DNA of 64,000 nt from an uncultured Clostridia bacterium (GTDB lineage: Bacteria > Bacillota > Clostridia > UBA1381), in assembly GCA_947631235.1 (NCBI GenBank), contig CANRKO010000001.1:434001-498000 (forward strand). The letters are read 5' to 3'. Below are positions 40,401-49,124 of the stretch, piece after piece. Position 1 is the first letter of the stretch, and every line of letters begins with the position of its first letter. Position numbers and translations under genes: made by a program. Below the pieces are notes generated by a model. The model searched no databases, was not told the origin of the DNA, and saw only the letters and a program-made list of their open reading frames with translations.

Positions 40401-41720
40401 ATCAACCGCGTGAAATTCACTAAGGAAGAACGCGCAAAGCATACGATTATATTCCCGCAGATGTCCCCTACCCACTTCGGACTGTTTGAGGCGGTGCTGC
40501 GCGCAAACGGCTACAAGGCAGTCGTGCTTGAACACGCGACCGCGGAGGACGTCGAGGCGGGACTTAGGAGCGTAAACAACGACGCTTGCTATCCGTCAAT
40601 TATGGTAACGGGTCAGCTTGTAAACGCGTTCCAAAGCGGCAAGTGCGACCCCGACAACACGTCGGTTATGATTACGCAGACCGGCGGCGGCTGCCGTGCG
40701 ACGAATTACATAGCGTTTCTGCGCAAGGCGCTCAAAGAGGCGGGTTATCCGAACGTTCCCGTCATTTCGCTCAACGTGTCGGGTCTCGAAGGCAATCCCG
40801 GCTTTACGATTACGCCGAAACTCGTTGACGGTCTTTTGAAGGCGTGTACGTGGGGCGATTTGCTGCTCGCGGTAACGCTTAGAATACGCCCCTACGAGGT
40901 GCATAAGGGCGAAACGAACGCCGTCGCGGACAAGTGGCAGAAACGTCTTTATAACGATTTAAGAAACAAGAACCATAAAAATCTGAAACTGAAAAAGGTT
41001 ATTGACGAGATTATATCCGACTTTGACGCTATTGAGATTGACGACACGGTTAAAAAGCCGCGTGTCGGCGTTGTCGGTGAAATACTCGTAAAGTTCCACC
41101 CCGACGCGAACAACAACATCATCGACGTTATCGAGGAAGAGGGCGGCGAGGCTGTTATGCCGGGTCTTGCGGACTTTATGCTCTATTGTCTCTACAACAA
41201 CAACTTCAAGCGCGACAACCTCGGCTCGAAGTCGTCAACCGCCGCGCTCTGCAACCTCGCCATATGGGGTATCGAAAGCTACCGCAAGCATGTTGTAAAG
41301 GTGATGGAGGGCAATCCGAAATTCCGTTCGCGCTCACCGAAACATATCGCCGATATCGCCGAGGGCGCGAAACAGGTATTGCAGCTTGGTCACTGCACCG
41401 GCGAGGGCTGGTTCCTTACGGGCGAAATGATCGAACTTATAAACAGCGGCGTGCCGAATATCGCGTGTGTTCAGCCGTTCGCGTGTCTGCCAAACCACGT
41501 TACCGGTAAGGGCATGATTAAGGAACTGCGCCGTCAGTTCTCGCAGGCGAATATCGTCGCGGTCGATTACGACCCCGGCGCGAGCGAGGTCAACCAGCTT
41601 AACCGTATAAAGCTGATGATGGCGGTGGCGTTTGAGAATATGAAGAAGGACGCGGAGTTTGACGCGGTTACCGCCGCGCCGAAGAAAAAGGAAACGGCAA
41701 AGAAAAAAGTAAACGCATAA
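37416..41720 (+). CDS. Giant 2-hydroxyacyl-CoA dehydratase activase-related protein (two ATPase domains plus dehydratase-like region)
   Basis: A 1434-residue cytoplasmic protein. Two BadF/BadG/HgdC-type ASKHA ATPase domains lie at about 1-265 ([35 protein letters not shown]) and 325-590 ([36 protein letters not shown]). The Cys residues in those loops would hold a shared 4Fe-4S cluster, as in HgdC. A Cys motif [10 protein letters not shown] precedes a DUF2229 region (about 660-870, [16 protein letters not shown]). A dehydratase-subunit-like part (about 985-1400) is rich in Cys ([19 protein letters not shown]). The true reaction is unknown; similar long proteins are widespread in Clostridia. 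The start ATG follows GGGAGGA. Confidence 0.88.
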   Translation: MSKLHMGIDVGSTTVKLVVLDDGNKVLFAEYRRHYSDTKETVRALFEEVKPIVGDNEFTVTITGSGGLLFSKMLGLPFVQEVIANKEAIKTFLPETDVVIELGGEDAKILYLSGGLEQRMNGTCAGGTGSFIDQMSILLKTDADGLNALAEKHKIIYPIAARCGVFAKSDVQPLLNEGAAKEDVAASILQAVVTQTISGLAQGRPIRGNIVFLGGPLHFLPQLRRQFEETLRDNAKSFTTPDNAQLFVAIGAALSHEDDTAVKIDDIIKSLNNAHSVDTEITRMRVLFMDEDEKKEFFDRHNKDVAKRADISTAKGPVFLGLDVGSTTIKAAVINNNYDILYSYYGKNEGSPITRGIDILRELYSKLPKDAYIANACTTGYGELLLKTAFRIEEGEIETIAHYKAANHFSPGVDFIIDIGGQDMKCMKIKDGVIDSIMLNEACSSGCGSFIQTFAESLGLDTVSFAEEALKAESPVDLGTRCTVFMNSRVKQAQKEGATVGDISAGLSYSVVRNALYKVIKLRDPEQMGKNIVVQGGTFNNNAILRCFELLTRKKVVRPDIAGIMGAFGSAIIARERWQGGESDILRRDELDGFEFDTSLTRCQKCNNHCQLTITKFADGGQFVSGNRCERGAGLEKPKKQMPNLFDYKYKRAFRYKPLKEDEAPNGVIGIPRVLNVYENYPLWFTFFTELGFSVKISGRSSHEIYEKGIDSIPSESACYPAKIVHGHIQDLIDKGVKTIFYPCIPYEQIEYSDAGNHFNCPMVTSYPEVIYNNMDAVRAADMKYIYPFVNLADKPSVKRQLMKALKDYGFTRAQIDAAADKAFEELQNYKNDVRKKGEETLAWLEEHDERGIVLAGRPYHIDPEINHGIPDMITSLGFAVLTEDSVAHLGHLKRDIRVVDQWAYHTRLYESAAQVIKNPRLELIQLNSFGCGLDAVTTDQVQEIIQSHEKIYTTLKIDEVSNLGTARIRVRSLKAAVKERDASDFVPHKIEDYTINRVKFTKEERAKHTIIFPQMSPTHFGLFEAVLRANGYKAVVLEHATAEDVEAGLRSVNNDACYPSIMVTGQLVNAFQSGKCDPDNTSVMITQTGGGCRATNYIAFLRKALKEAGYPNVPVISLNVSGLEGNPGFTITPKLVDGLLKACTWGDLLLAVTLRIRPYEVHKGETNAVADKWQKRLYNDLRNKNHKNLKLKKVIDEIISDFDAIEIDDTVKKPRVGVVGEILVKFHPDANNNIIDVIEEEGGEAVMPGLADFMLYCLYNNNFKRDNLGSKSSTAALCNLAIWGIESYRKHVVKVMEGNPKFRSRSPKHIADIAEGAKQVLQLGHCTGEGWFLTGEMIELINSGVPNIACVQPFACLPNHVTGKGMIKELRRQFSQANIVAVDYDPGASEVNQLNRIKLMMAVAFENMKKDAEFDAVTAAPKKKETAKKKVNA

Positions 41721-41725
41721 AACAA

Positions 41726-41755
41726 ATACCCGACGCCGTCAGCGTCGGGTATTTT
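41726..41755 (+). terminator. Intrinsic terminator after the activase-related gene
   Basis: ATACCCGACGC pairs with GCGTCGGGTAT around a 5-nt loop, followed by TTTT. Confidence 0.9.
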
Positions 41756-41767
41756 CATATGTTGTTG

Positions 41768-42064
41768 TCAGCCTATCATGTTAAGCGCGTCTTTAAGCCA
41801 CCACTCGCCTATATCGAGCGCCATGTAGAGGTTTTCCCTCTCGCCCTTTCTGTATATCTGACCCTTTCCGAACTCTCCGGTGTTGTCCATGACCTGAACC
41901 TTCACCTTCGTTGTTTCCTTCGCGCCCTTACGGTCTTTACTCTCCACAATATCGAGCGCGAGAATACACTTGTCTTCGAGATTTCCGTAATATATTCTGT
42001 CGCCGCATCTTATAAGCGGCTTTCCTTTGTACATCAACAGCTTTTTCTTTTTTGCCGCAGCCAT
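41768..42064 (-). CDS. Small conserved hypothetical protein
   Basis: A 98-residue soluble, basic protein with N-terminal Lys-run MAAAKKKKLLMYKGKPL and a beta-rich middle (IYYGNLEDKCILALDIV). It ends ENLYMALDIGEWWLKDALNM. It has no signal peptide, membrane segment or recognisable catalytic motif, and I do not recognise the family with certainty. The coding nature is supported by an AAAGGAGG site before ATG 42064 and a convergent arrangement with a terminator downstream. It stands alone between two plus-strand genes. Confidence 0.72.
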   Translation of the reverse strand: MAAAKKKKLLMYKGKPLIRCGDRIYYGNLEDKCILALDIVESKDRKGAKETTKVKVQVMDNTGEFGKGQIYRKGERENLYMALDIGEWWLKDALNMIG

Positions 42065-42174
42065 TCATGCTCCTCCTTTCCTCAATGTTCGCTATTGGAT
42101 ATATTTTACCATATAATTTCCAAAAAATCAAGATGTTTAAAATTTAATTGACGTATATTTCTTATTGTATAATA

Positions 42175-42203
42175 TTGACAAATTTACCATGCTATGATAC
42201 AAT
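42175..42203 (+). promoter_or_regulatory. rhaB promoter
   Basis: TTGACA (42175-42180), 17 bases, TACAAT (42198-42203). A second TATAAT lies just upstream (42168-42173) behind TTGACG, but with only 14 bases between. Confidence 0.75.
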
Positions 42204-42243
42204 CATTTTATTGAACATATTTAAAAGAAAAGAGGAGTGTATT

Positions 42244-43731
42244 ATGGGCAAGACATACAAATTTCTGGCGTTTGACTTCGGCGCGTCGTCCGGCAGAGCC
42301 ATGCTGGCGAAGTTCGACGGCGAGAAAATCACACTGGAGGAAAAGCACCGTTTCTCAAACGACCCTGTAAACATCAACGGCGATTTGCACTGGGACGTTT
42401 TGAGACTGTTTTTCGAGATCAAGCAGGGCATTTTAAAGTGCGCAAACTCCGGTGACCGCGATATAGACTGTATCGGTATCGACACTTGGGCGGTTGACTA
42501 CGGTCTTTTGGACGAGCATGACAAGCTTTTGGGCAATCCCTACCACTACCGCGACACGCGCACCGAGGGTATGTACGACGAGGCGTTTAAGCTTGTTCCG
42601 AAAGAAGAGATTTTCAAGGAGACGGGTATAGCGTTTAACTGGTTCAACACGCTCTATCAGCTCCTGTCCGAAAAGCTGTCCGGCAGCACGTCGCTCAAAA
42701 ACGCCAAAACGATGCTTATGATGCCCGACCTCTTTAACTTCTTCCTCACGGGCGTTAAAAAGACGGAGTACACAAACGCATCCACAACGCAGTTCTATAA
42801 CAGTGAAAAGTACGAATGGTCGTATGATATGCTCAAAAAAATGGGTATACCGACCGATATTCTGACCGAGGTCATATTCCCCGGAGAGATCGTCGGAACG
42901 GTCAAAAAGGAGCTTGCGGAGGAGCTTGGTATCGCGGAAGTACCCGTTGTGGCGGTAGCGTCGCATGACACGGGCAGCGCGGTCGCGTCAGTGCCGGTTG
43001 TGGACAAGAAGGACTTTATATACATTTCGTCCGGCACGTGGTCGCTTATGGGCGTGGAGCTTGACAAGCCCAACACGTCGGACGGCGCGTTTGAGTACAA
43101 CTTCACAAACGAGGGCGGCGTAAGCAAGACAATACGTTTCCTTAAAAATATAATGGGTCTGTGGCTCATTCAGGAGAGCCGCCGTCAGTGGGACAGAGAG
43201 GGCGAACTTTTAAGCTTTGACGAACTCGAAAGACAGGCAAACGCTGCCGAACCGTTCGCGAGTCTCATAGACCCCGACTACCCCGCGTTCCAGACGCCGG
43301 GCAATATGCCGCAGCGCATTAAGGATTACTGCACAAAGACCGGTCAGAAAGTACCCGAGACAAAGGGCGACGTCGTAAGATGTATCGCGCAGAGTCTCGC
43401 GTTTAAGTACCGCCAGACGGTTGAGGGTATGGAGACTGTAACGGGCAACAAGTACAACGTCGTAAACATCGTTGGCGGCGGCATTAAGGACAAGATGATT
43501 TGTCAGTTCACCGCGAACGCCACAAAGAGAACGGTAAGCACGGGTCCCGTTGAAGCGACGAGTATCGGTAACGTAATCGTGCAGGCTATGGCTATGGGTG
43601 CGATCAAGGACATAAACGAAGGCCGCAAGGTCGTAAGAAACTCCTTTGACATTGCCACCTATGAGCCGCAGGACAGCGATGCTTGGGACGCAGCGTATGA
43701 AAAGTGGCTCAAAATTATTAAGAGCATTTGA
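42244..43731 (+). CDS. rhaB: Rhamnulokinase
   Basis: A 495-residue FGGY sugar kinase that phosphorylates L-rhamnulose to rhamnulose 1-phosphate. The N-terminal ATP-binding phosphate loop is FLAFDFGASSGRAML, followed by IDTWAVDYGLLD (catalytic Asp region). The second domain has ASHDTGSAVASVP, YISSGTWSLMGVELDKP and GGGIKDKMICQ, all typical of RhaB. The start ATG 42244 follows AGAGGAG; the open frame before it is untranslated. No isomerase, aldolase or regulator gene is adjacent. With the pectin esterase at 2.3 kb it supports rhamnose use. Confidence 0.93.
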   Translation: MGKTYKFLAFDFGASSGRAMLAKFDGEKITLEEKHRFSNDPVNINGDLHWDVLRLFFEIKQGILKCANSGDRDIDCIGIDTWAVDYGLLDEHDKLLGNPYHYRDTRTEGMYDEAFKLVPKEEIFKETGIAFNWFNTLYQLLSEKLSGSTSLKNAKTMLMMPDLFNFFLTGVKKTEYTNASTTQFYNSEKYEWSYDMLKKMGIPTDILTEVIFPGEIVGTVKKELAEELGIAEVPVVAVASHDTGSAVASVPVVDKKDFIYISSGTWSLMGVELDKPNTSDGAFEYNFTNEGGVSKTIRFLKNIMGLWLIQESRRQWDREGELLSFDELERQANAAEPFASLIDPDYPAFQTPGNMPQRIKDYCTKTGQKVPETKGDVVRCIAQSLAFKYRQTVEGMETVTGNKYNVVNIVGGGIKDKMICQFTANATKRTVSTGPVEATSIGNVIVQAMAMGAIKDINEGRKVVRNSFDIATYEPQDSDAWDAAYEKWLKIIKSI

Positions 43732-43750
43732 TTTTCATATCTTCATATTT

Positions 43751-43779
43751 GAACGCCGCAAAAAGCGGCGTTCTTTTTT
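43751..43779 (+). terminator. Intrinsic terminator after rhaB
   Basis: GAACGCCGC pairs with GCGGCGTTC around AAAAA, followed by TTTTTT. Confidence 0.93.
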
Positions 43780-43780
43780 C

Positions 43781-43809
43781 TTGACGCGGCGCGGTATAAA
43801 TGGTATACT
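43781..43809 (+). promoter_or_regulatory. Promoter of the methionine gamma-lyase-like operon
   Basis: TTGACG (43781-43786), 17 bases, TATACT (43804-43809), immediately after the rhaB terminator. Confidence 0.75.
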
Positions 43810-43844
43810 TATTGGGTTAATACGATACCGAAAGGATTTTGGTT

Positions 43845-45134
43845 ATGGATAAAAACACGTATATAAGAGACAGTTTCGACATATCGGAGAAAACGCTCAG
43901 TATTGTGGACAAGGCGGAACTCGAGGTTCGGGAGAGTTTTGCGAGGATAGACGAAATCGCTGAAATAAACCAGTTACGCGTTATGAAAGCGTTTGCCGAT
44001 AACCGCGTGTCGGACACTCATTTTATGCCGACAACGGGCTACGGTTACGACGATATAGGACGCGACACGCTCGATAAGGTGTACGCCGACATATTCGGCG
44101 CGGAGGACGCGCTTGTGCGCCACAATTTTATTTCCGGCACGCACACCATTTCAACGGCTCTTTTCGCCGTGCTGCGCCCCGGTGATACGCTGTTCGCCGT
44201 TACGGGCAGACCGTACGACACGCTTACCGAGGTAATCGGTATCGGCGGCAAGACGGGCGACGGCTCGCTGTGCGATTTCGGCGTGGATTATATTGAGACA
44301 GACTTGCTGCCCGACGGCACGCCGGACTGTGAGCAGATAAGAGAGATTCTTACGTCAAAGACAATTAAGGCGGTAACAATTCAGCGCAGCAAGGGTTACG
44401 GCGACAGACCGACGTACAGTGCGAAGGAGATAGGCGACCTTGTCTCGTTTATAAAATGTATCTCCCCCGACACGATTTGTATTGTGGACAACTGTTACGG
44501 CGAGTTTGCCGATACGGAAGAGCCGACGCATTACGGCGCGGATCTTATAGCAGGTTCGCTCATTAAAAACCCGGGCGGCGGTCTCGCGCCGACGGGCGGT
44601 TATATCGCCGGTAAAAAGAGGTATGTGGAGCTTTGCGCTTATCGTCTTACATCGGTCGGTATCGGTAAAGAGGCGGGCGCGTCGCTCGGCTTTAACCGTC
44701 AGCTATACCAGGGGCTTTTTATAGCGCCGCACACGGTGGCGCAGGCTATGAAAGCGGCTGTGCTGTGCAGCGCGGTATTTGAAAAACTCGGCTATGAAGT
44801 AAGCCCAAAGCCGCACGAGGTACGCCACGATATTATACAAGCCGTAAAATTCGGTAATGAGGACGATTTAATTCGGTTCTGTCAAGGCATACAGAAGGGC
44901 GCGCCGGTTGACAGCTTTGTAACGCCCGAGCCGTGGGATATGCCCGGTTACAGCGACAAGGTCATAATGGCTGCGGGTGCGTTCACGCAGGGCGCGTCGA
45001 TAGAATTAAGCGCCGACGGCCCCATTAAGCCGCCGTATATCGCGTACATGCAGGGCGGTCTTACGTACGAGAGCGCGAAACTCGGTATAACGGTTGCCGC
45101 CGATAATATGATAAGAAAGGCTGAGTGTAAATGA
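43845..45134 (+). CDS. PLP-dependent methionine gamma-lyase family protein
   Basis: A 429-residue fold-type I PLP enzyme of the Met_gamma_lyase family (B. subtilis YnbB type, also called aluminium-resistance protein). Visible landmarks are HFMPTTGYGYDDIGRDTLD near the N-terminus, the cofactor-binding turn HNFISGTHTISTALFAVL, and the internal aldimine Lys in SLIKNPGGGLAPTGGYIAG. The actual substrate in vivo is unsettled. ATG 43845 follows AAAGGAT; a TTG six bases earlier is unlikely. It overlaps the next gene by 4 bp. Confidence 0.9.
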   Translation: MDKNTYIRDSFDISEKTLSIVDKAELEVRESFARIDEIAEINQLRVMKAFADNRVSDTHFMPTTGYGYDDIGRDTLDKVYADIFGAEDALVRHNFISGTHTISTALFAVLRPGDTLFAVTGRPYDTLTEVIGIGGKTGDGSLCDFGVDYIETDLLPDGTPDCEQIREILTSKTIKAVTIQRSKGYGDRPTYSAKEIGDLVSFIKCISPDTICIVDNCYGEFADTEEPTHYGADLIAGSLIKNPGGGLAPTGGYIAGKKRYVELCAYRLTSVGIGKEAGASLGFNRQLYQGLFIAPHTVAQAMKAAVLCSAVFEKLGYEVSPKPHEVRHDIIQAVKFGNEDDLIRFCQGIQKGAPVDSFVTPEPWDMPGYSDKVIMAAGAFTQGASIELSADGPIKPPYIAYMQGGLTYESAKLGITVAADNMIRKAECK

Positions 45135-45796
45135 GTCTTAATTCAAAACAAAGCGTGCGCTGCCCGAAGTGCGGGCAAATGACGGACGTAACCGTCTGGA
45201 ATTCCGTTACGGTGAGCGACAGCGCGGATTTAAAGCAGGATTTGCTGCACGGCAAGGTTAATATGTTCCGCTGCCCGTCGTGCGGTCACGCGGCTCTTAT
45301 GCCGACGCCGATGCTTTACCACGACGAGGAAAAGCGGCTTATGATTTCGTTTTCACCGTGCAGCGACCCGATATTAAAGTCACAGCTTTTCGACAATATC
45401 AGAAAAACATCGAAGGAGTCGGGTGAACTCGGCAAACTCGAAGGCTACAATCTGCGGTTTGTGACCGACTATAACGAACTTTTGGAGAAGATACTGATTT
45501 TCGACAACGGCATGAACGATAAGACGGTCGAAATGATAAAGCTGATGATTTTGTCGCAGGACGTTGACAAGAGTGTTGACAGGGTGTGCCGTTTCGGCAA
45601 GCGCGACGGCGATGAGATAGAATTTATGATATACGACGCGAGAGAAAATCAAACGTATACCTCACGCGTGCCGCTTGCAACGTATGAAACAGTCGACACA
45701 AGCCTGCGAGAGTCGGGCGTAAAGCCGTACAGCTTTGACTGGGAGCAGGTTGACGGCGCGTATGCGACAAAGCTTTTGCAGGGATTTAACAACTGA
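45131..45796 (+). CDS. CpXC-domain protein
   Basis: A 221-residue cytoplasmic protein. The N-terminal CpXC zinc-binding module has two Cys pairs, CPKCGQ (about residues 11-16) and CPSCGH (about 47-52). The rest is an alpha/beta domain (about 70-220) without a known role. It overlaps the lyase gene upstream by 4 bp (ATGA) and the pseudouridine synthase gene downstream by 1 bp (TGATG), so the three are translationally coupled. The function is unknown. Confidence 0.85.
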   Translation: MSLNSKQSVRCPKCGQMTDVTVWNSVTVSDSADLKQDLLHGKVNMFRCPSCGHAALMPTPMLYHDEEKRLMISFSPCSDPILKSQLFDNIRKTSKESGELGKLEGYNLRFVTDYNELLEKILIFDNGMNDKTVEMIKLMILSQDVDKSVDRVCRFGKRDGDEIEFMIYDARENQTYTSRVPLATYETVDTSLRESGVKPYSFDWEQVDGAYATKLLQGFNN

Positions 45797-46710
45797 TGGA
45801 ACGCGTGCTTGAATACGCCGTCGAGCCGCAGTTTGACGGCAAAACAGTTATGACTGTGCTGCGGCGGCATTTTAAAATGTCAACGTCTCTTATAAAAGAA
45901 CTGCGGCTCGCGCCCGACGGTCTTAAACTGAACGGCAGTCATGTAAGAACGGTGGACACGGTAAAGTCGGGCGATGTGGTGACGGTGACGATGCGCGACA
46001 GAGCGTCGGAGAACATCACGCCCGTGAACATACCGATTGATATTGTGTACGAGGACGAGGATGTTTTGATAGTAAACAAGCCTCCCGCAATGCCGACGCA
46101 CATATCGGTCGGCAACTATGAAAACTCACTCGCAAACGCGGTTATGTACCACTACCTCTCGCACGGCGAGGAGCATCTTTTCCGCGCCGTGAACCGTCTC
46201 GACAAGGACACGTCGGGGCTTATGGCAGTCGCCAAGAACAGTTACGCGCACGCGCGGCTTGCCGATGAAATTTCCGCGGACGAGATGCGGAGAAAATATA
46301 TATGCGTCGTGTGCGGCGATATTGCGGAGGACGGTACGGTGAACGCGCCGATCGCGCGAAAGAAAGGCAGCGCGATAGAGCGATGCGTCAGCGCGGCAGG
46401 TCATTATGCGGTTACGCATTACAAGATTATTGACAGGCTCGGTGATTATACCGTGCTTGAAATGTCGCTTGAAACGGGACGCACGCACCAAATACGCGTA
46501 CACATGGCGCACATCGGTCATCCGCTCGCCGGCGACTGGCTGTACGGCGAGGAAAACAAGCCGTTTATCCCCCGCCAGATGCTCCATTCAAGTTATATAC
46601 GCTTTACTCATCCGGTAAACGGTAAAACAATGGAATTTACAAGTAAAATTCCCGACGATATGGAAGAATTTATCAAAAAAGTAAGTCAAAAAGCATTGAA
46701 AAAAACATGA
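45796..46710 (+). CDS. RluA-family pseudouridine synthase
   Basis: A 304-residue RNA-modifying enzyme. An S4-like N-terminal region (about 1-75) precedes the catalytic domain, with the catalytic Asp in NRLDKDTSGLM. VICCxx-like sheet residues follow, as does GRTHQIRVHMAHIGHPLAGD, the family motif III. The rRNA or tRNA position it modifies cannot be told from sequence (RluA, RluC and RluD are all related). The start codon overlaps the stop of the CpXC gene. Confidence 0.92.
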   Translation: MERVLEYAVEPQFDGKTVMTVLRRHFKMSTSLIKELRLAPDGLKLNGSHVRTVDTVKSGDVVTVTMRDRASENITPVNIPIDIVYEDEDVLIVNKPPAMPTHISVGNYENSLANAVMYHYLSHGEEHLFRAVNRLDKDTSGLMAVAKNSYAHARLADEISADEMRRKYICVVCGDIAEDGTVNAPIARKKGSAIERCVSAAGHYAVTHYKIIDRLGDYTVLEMSLETGRTHQIRVHMAHIGHPLAGDWLYGEENKPFIPRQMLHSSYIRFTHPVNGKTMEFTSKIPDDMEEFIKKVSQKALKKT

Positions 46711-46724
46711 TAATATGTTATTAT
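46696..46724 (+). promoter_or_regulatory. nfnAB promoter
   Basis: TTGAAA (46696-46701), 17 bases, TATTAT (46719-46724), partly inside the 3' end of the pseudouridine synthase gene. Confidence 0.68.
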
Positions 46725-46774
46725 AAAATGTGGAACGAAAATAAACGTGAATTATTTTTACAGAGGTGAAATAA

Positions 46775-47626
46775 ATGGCTTACAAGGTAGTAAGAAAAGA
46801 GGTTTTAAACCCGACAATCTTCCTCATGGAGGTTGAAGCGCCTTTAATCGCGAAAAAGGCTGAACCGGGTCAGTTCATCATTTTGAGAATTGACGAGTAC
46901 GGCGAAAGAGTGCCTTTCACTATCAACGACTATGACCGCGAAAAGGGTACGGTTACGATAATCGTTCAGATTGTCGGAAAAACGACGCAGGATTTATCGA
47001 AGGTTGAGGCGGGCGAATATCTGCTTGACTTTGCCGGTCCGCTCGGCACGCCTACTCCGCTTGAGGGCAAGAAGAAGGTTGCCGTAATAGGCGGCGGTCT
47101 CGGTACGGCGATAGCGTATCCGCAGGCTAAGAAACTCCACAGGCTCGGCGCAAACGTTACGGTTATCACAGGCTTTAGAAACAAGGAACTTATAATCCTT
47201 GAGGACGAGCTTAAAGAAGTCGCCGATAAACTAATTATCGCGACCGACGACGGTTCAAACGGCAACAAGGGTTTTGTTACCGATATGCTCCAAAAGGAGA
47301 TCGACGCGGGCGAACAGTTTGACGAGGTGATCGCGATAGGCCCGCTTGTTATGATGAAGTTTGTGTGCAAGGTGACCGAGCCTTACGGCATACCGACTAT
47401 GGTTTCGATGAACCCCGTAATGATAGACGGCACGGGCATGTGCGGCGGCTGCCGCGTTATCGTGGGCGGCGAGACAAAGTTCGCGTGCGTTGACGGGCCC
47501 GACTTTGACGGTCACAAGGTTGACTGGGACAGCGCGATGAAACGCGGAAGAATGTTTGCGGACTACGAAAAAAGGTCGTGCGCCGAGGGTCATTGCCGTA
47601 TCGGCAGAACAAATAAGGAGGATTGA
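46775..47626 (+). CDS. nfnA: NADH-dependent ferredoxin:NADP+ oxidoreductase, subunit alpha (NfnA)
   Basis: A 283-residue flavoprotein of the ferredoxin-NADP reductase-like family. An FAD domain (about 1-95) has GQFIILRIDEYGERVPFTI. The NAD domain has AVIGGGLGTAIAYPQAKKL. A C-terminal 2Fe-2S motif reads DGTGMCGGCRV, followed later by FACVDGPDF; in characterised NfnA one ligand is Asp. With NfnB it couples NADH and reduced ferredoxin oxidation to NADP+ reduction by electron bifurcation. NfnB follows after 4 bp, which supports NfnA over a dihydroorotate dehydrogenase electron-transfer subunit. Confidence 0.9.
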   Translation: MAYKVVRKEVLNPTIFLMEVEAPLIAKKAEPGQFIILRIDEYGERVPFTINDYDREKGTVTIIVQIVGKTTQDLSKVEAGEYLLDFAGPLGTPTPLEGKKKVAVIGGGLGTAIAYPQAKKLHRLGANVTVITGFRNKELIILEDELKEVADKLIIATDDGSNGNKGFVTDMLQKEIDAGEQFDEVIAIGPLVMMKFVCKVTEPYGIPTMVSMNPVMIDGTGMCGGCRVIVGGETKFACVDGPDFDGHKVDWDSAMKRGRMFADYEKRSCAEGHCRIGRTNKED

Positions 47627-47630
47627 GACT

Positions 47631-49022
47631 ATGCCTAATATGAGACCGGACAAAAATCCGATGCCGGAGCAATGTCCCAATGAGAGAAACAAAAACTTCC
47701 TCGAAGTGACCACGGGTTATACCGAGGAAATGGCTATAGACGAGGCTAAAAGATGCCTTAACTGCAAAAACAGACCGTGTATGCAGGGCTGCCCCGTAAG
47801 CGTCAAAATACCCGAATTTATCGAGCGTATTGCCGAGGGCGATTTTGAGGGCGCGTATCAGAAAATCAAAGAAACGAACGCTCTCCCCGCCGTATGCGGT
47901 CGTGTGTGTCCGCAGGAAAAGCAGTGCGAGGCGAAGTGCGTGCGCGGTATCAAGCAGGAAAGCGTCGGTATCGGCAGACTTGAACGTTTCGCGGCTGACT
48001 GGCATATGCAGCACATTGAGGATAAGATTGAAGTACCCGAATGGAACGGCAAGAAGGTTGCCGTTGTCGGCAGCGGCCCCTCGGGACTTACGGCTGCGGG
48101 CGACCTCGCTAAGCGTGGCTATAAGGTGACGGTTTTCGAGGCGTTCCACACAGCCGGCGGCGTGCTTATGTACGGCATACCGGAGTTCAGACTGCCTAAG
48201 GATATTGTGCAGAAGGAAATTGACAATCTGCGCGCTATGGGCGTTGATATTCAGACGAACGTTATTATCGGCAAGACGATAATGATAGACGAGCTGTTTG
48301 ACGATATGGGTTACGACGCCGTTTACATCGGCAGCGGCGCGGGTCTCCCCTCTTTTATGGGTATTGAGGGCGAAAGCCTTAACGGCGTGTACAGTGCGAA
48401 CGAGTTCCTCACGAGAATAAATCTTATGAAGGGCTACAAGTTCCCCGAGTACGATACGCCGGTGTACGTCGGCAAAAACGTCGCGGTACTCGGCGGCGGC
48501 AACGTTGCTATGGACGCCGCGAGAAGTGCGAAACGGCTCGGCGCGGAGAACGTGTACATAATTTACAGGCGCGGTAAGGAGGAACTTCCCGCGAGAGCCG
48601 AAGAGGTTCACCACGCCGAGGAAGAAGGCATTATATTTAAACTCCTGCAGAACCCGACACGGTTTATCGGTAACGAGGACGGCTGGGTGACGAATATCGA
48701 GGTACTGCATATGGAACTCGGCGAACCCGACGACAGCGGCAGACGCAGACCCGTACCCGTTGAGGGCAGCGAGGAAATTCTCGATATTGACACGGTTATC
48801 GTTGCAATCGGTCAAACCCCGAACCCGCTTATAAGAAAGACCACAAAGGGTCTCGAAACGAACCGCAAGGGCTGTATTATAGCTGATGAGACAACCGGCA
48901 AAACGTCGCGTGACCATGTTTACGCGGGCGGCGACGTCGTAACGGGCGCGGCTACTGTTATACTCGCCATGGGCGCGGGTAAAGCGGCGGCTGAGGCGAT
49001 AGACAAGGAAATTCAGGGCTAA
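47631..49022 (+). CDS. nfnB: NADH-dependent ferredoxin:NADP+ oxidoreductase, subunit beta (NfnB; GltD-like)
   Basis: A 463-residue flavoprotein resembling the small subunit of glutamate synthase. The N-terminal 4Fe-4S region has CLNCKNRPCMQGCP and CGRVCPQEKQCEAKC. The FAD site is VAVVGSGPSGLTAAGDLAKRG, and the NADPH site is VAVLGGGNVAMDAARSAKRLG. It ends with the flavin motif HVYAGGDVVTGAATVI. No large glutamate synthase subunit is nearby and the partner NfnA gene lies 4 bp upstream, so the bifurcating Nfn complex is the better call. The start ATG 47631 follows AAGGAGGATT. Confidence 0.92.
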   Translation: MPNMRPDKNPMPEQCPNERNKNFLEVTTGYTEEMAIDEAKRCLNCKNRPCMQGCPVSVKIPEFIERIAEGDFEGAYQKIKETNALPAVCGRVCPQEKQCEAKCVRGIKQESVGIGRLERFAADWHMQHIEDKIEVPEWNGKKVAVVGSGPSGLTAAGDLAKRGYKVTVFEAFHTAGGVLMYGIPEFRLPKDIVQKEIDNLRAMGVDIQTNVIIGKTIMIDELFDDMGYDAVYIGSGAGLPSFMGIEGESLNGVYSANEFLTRINLMKGYKFPEYDTPVYVGKNVAVLGGGNVAMDAARSAKRLGAENVYIIYRRGKEELPARAEEVHHAEEEGIIFKLLQNPTRFIGNEDGWVTNIEVLHMELGEPDDSGRRRPVPVEGSEEILDIDTVIVAIGQTPNPLIRKTTKGLETNRKGCIIADETTGKTSRDHVYAGGDVVTGAATVILAMGAGKAAAEAIDKEIQG

Positions 49023-49035
49023 ATGATTGAATATG

Positions 49036-49065
49036 AAAACGGCGGCTGAATGAGCCGCCGTTTTT
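49036..49065 (+). terminator. Intrinsic terminator after nfnAB
   Basis: AAAACGGCGGCT pairs with AGCCGCCGTTTTT around GAATG. Confidence 0.92.
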
Positions 49066-49078
49066 ATATTGTACCAAT

Positions 49079-49108
49079 AAAAACCGCCGACATAATGTCG
49101 GCGGTTTT
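49079..49108 (-). terminator. Intrinsic terminator after the SLH protein gene
   Basis: AAAAACCGCCGACA pairs with TGTCGGCGGTTTT around a 3-nt loop, with a T-run on the minus strand. Confidence 0.9.
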
Positions 49109-49124
49109 ACATATGCTTTTTTAA

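Noticed and set aside
47457-48917. Long 486-codon open frame antisense to nfnB
   Set aside because: It mirrors the codon pattern of nfnB, has no family resemblance and no start signal. It is a shadow frame caused by GC-rich third positions.
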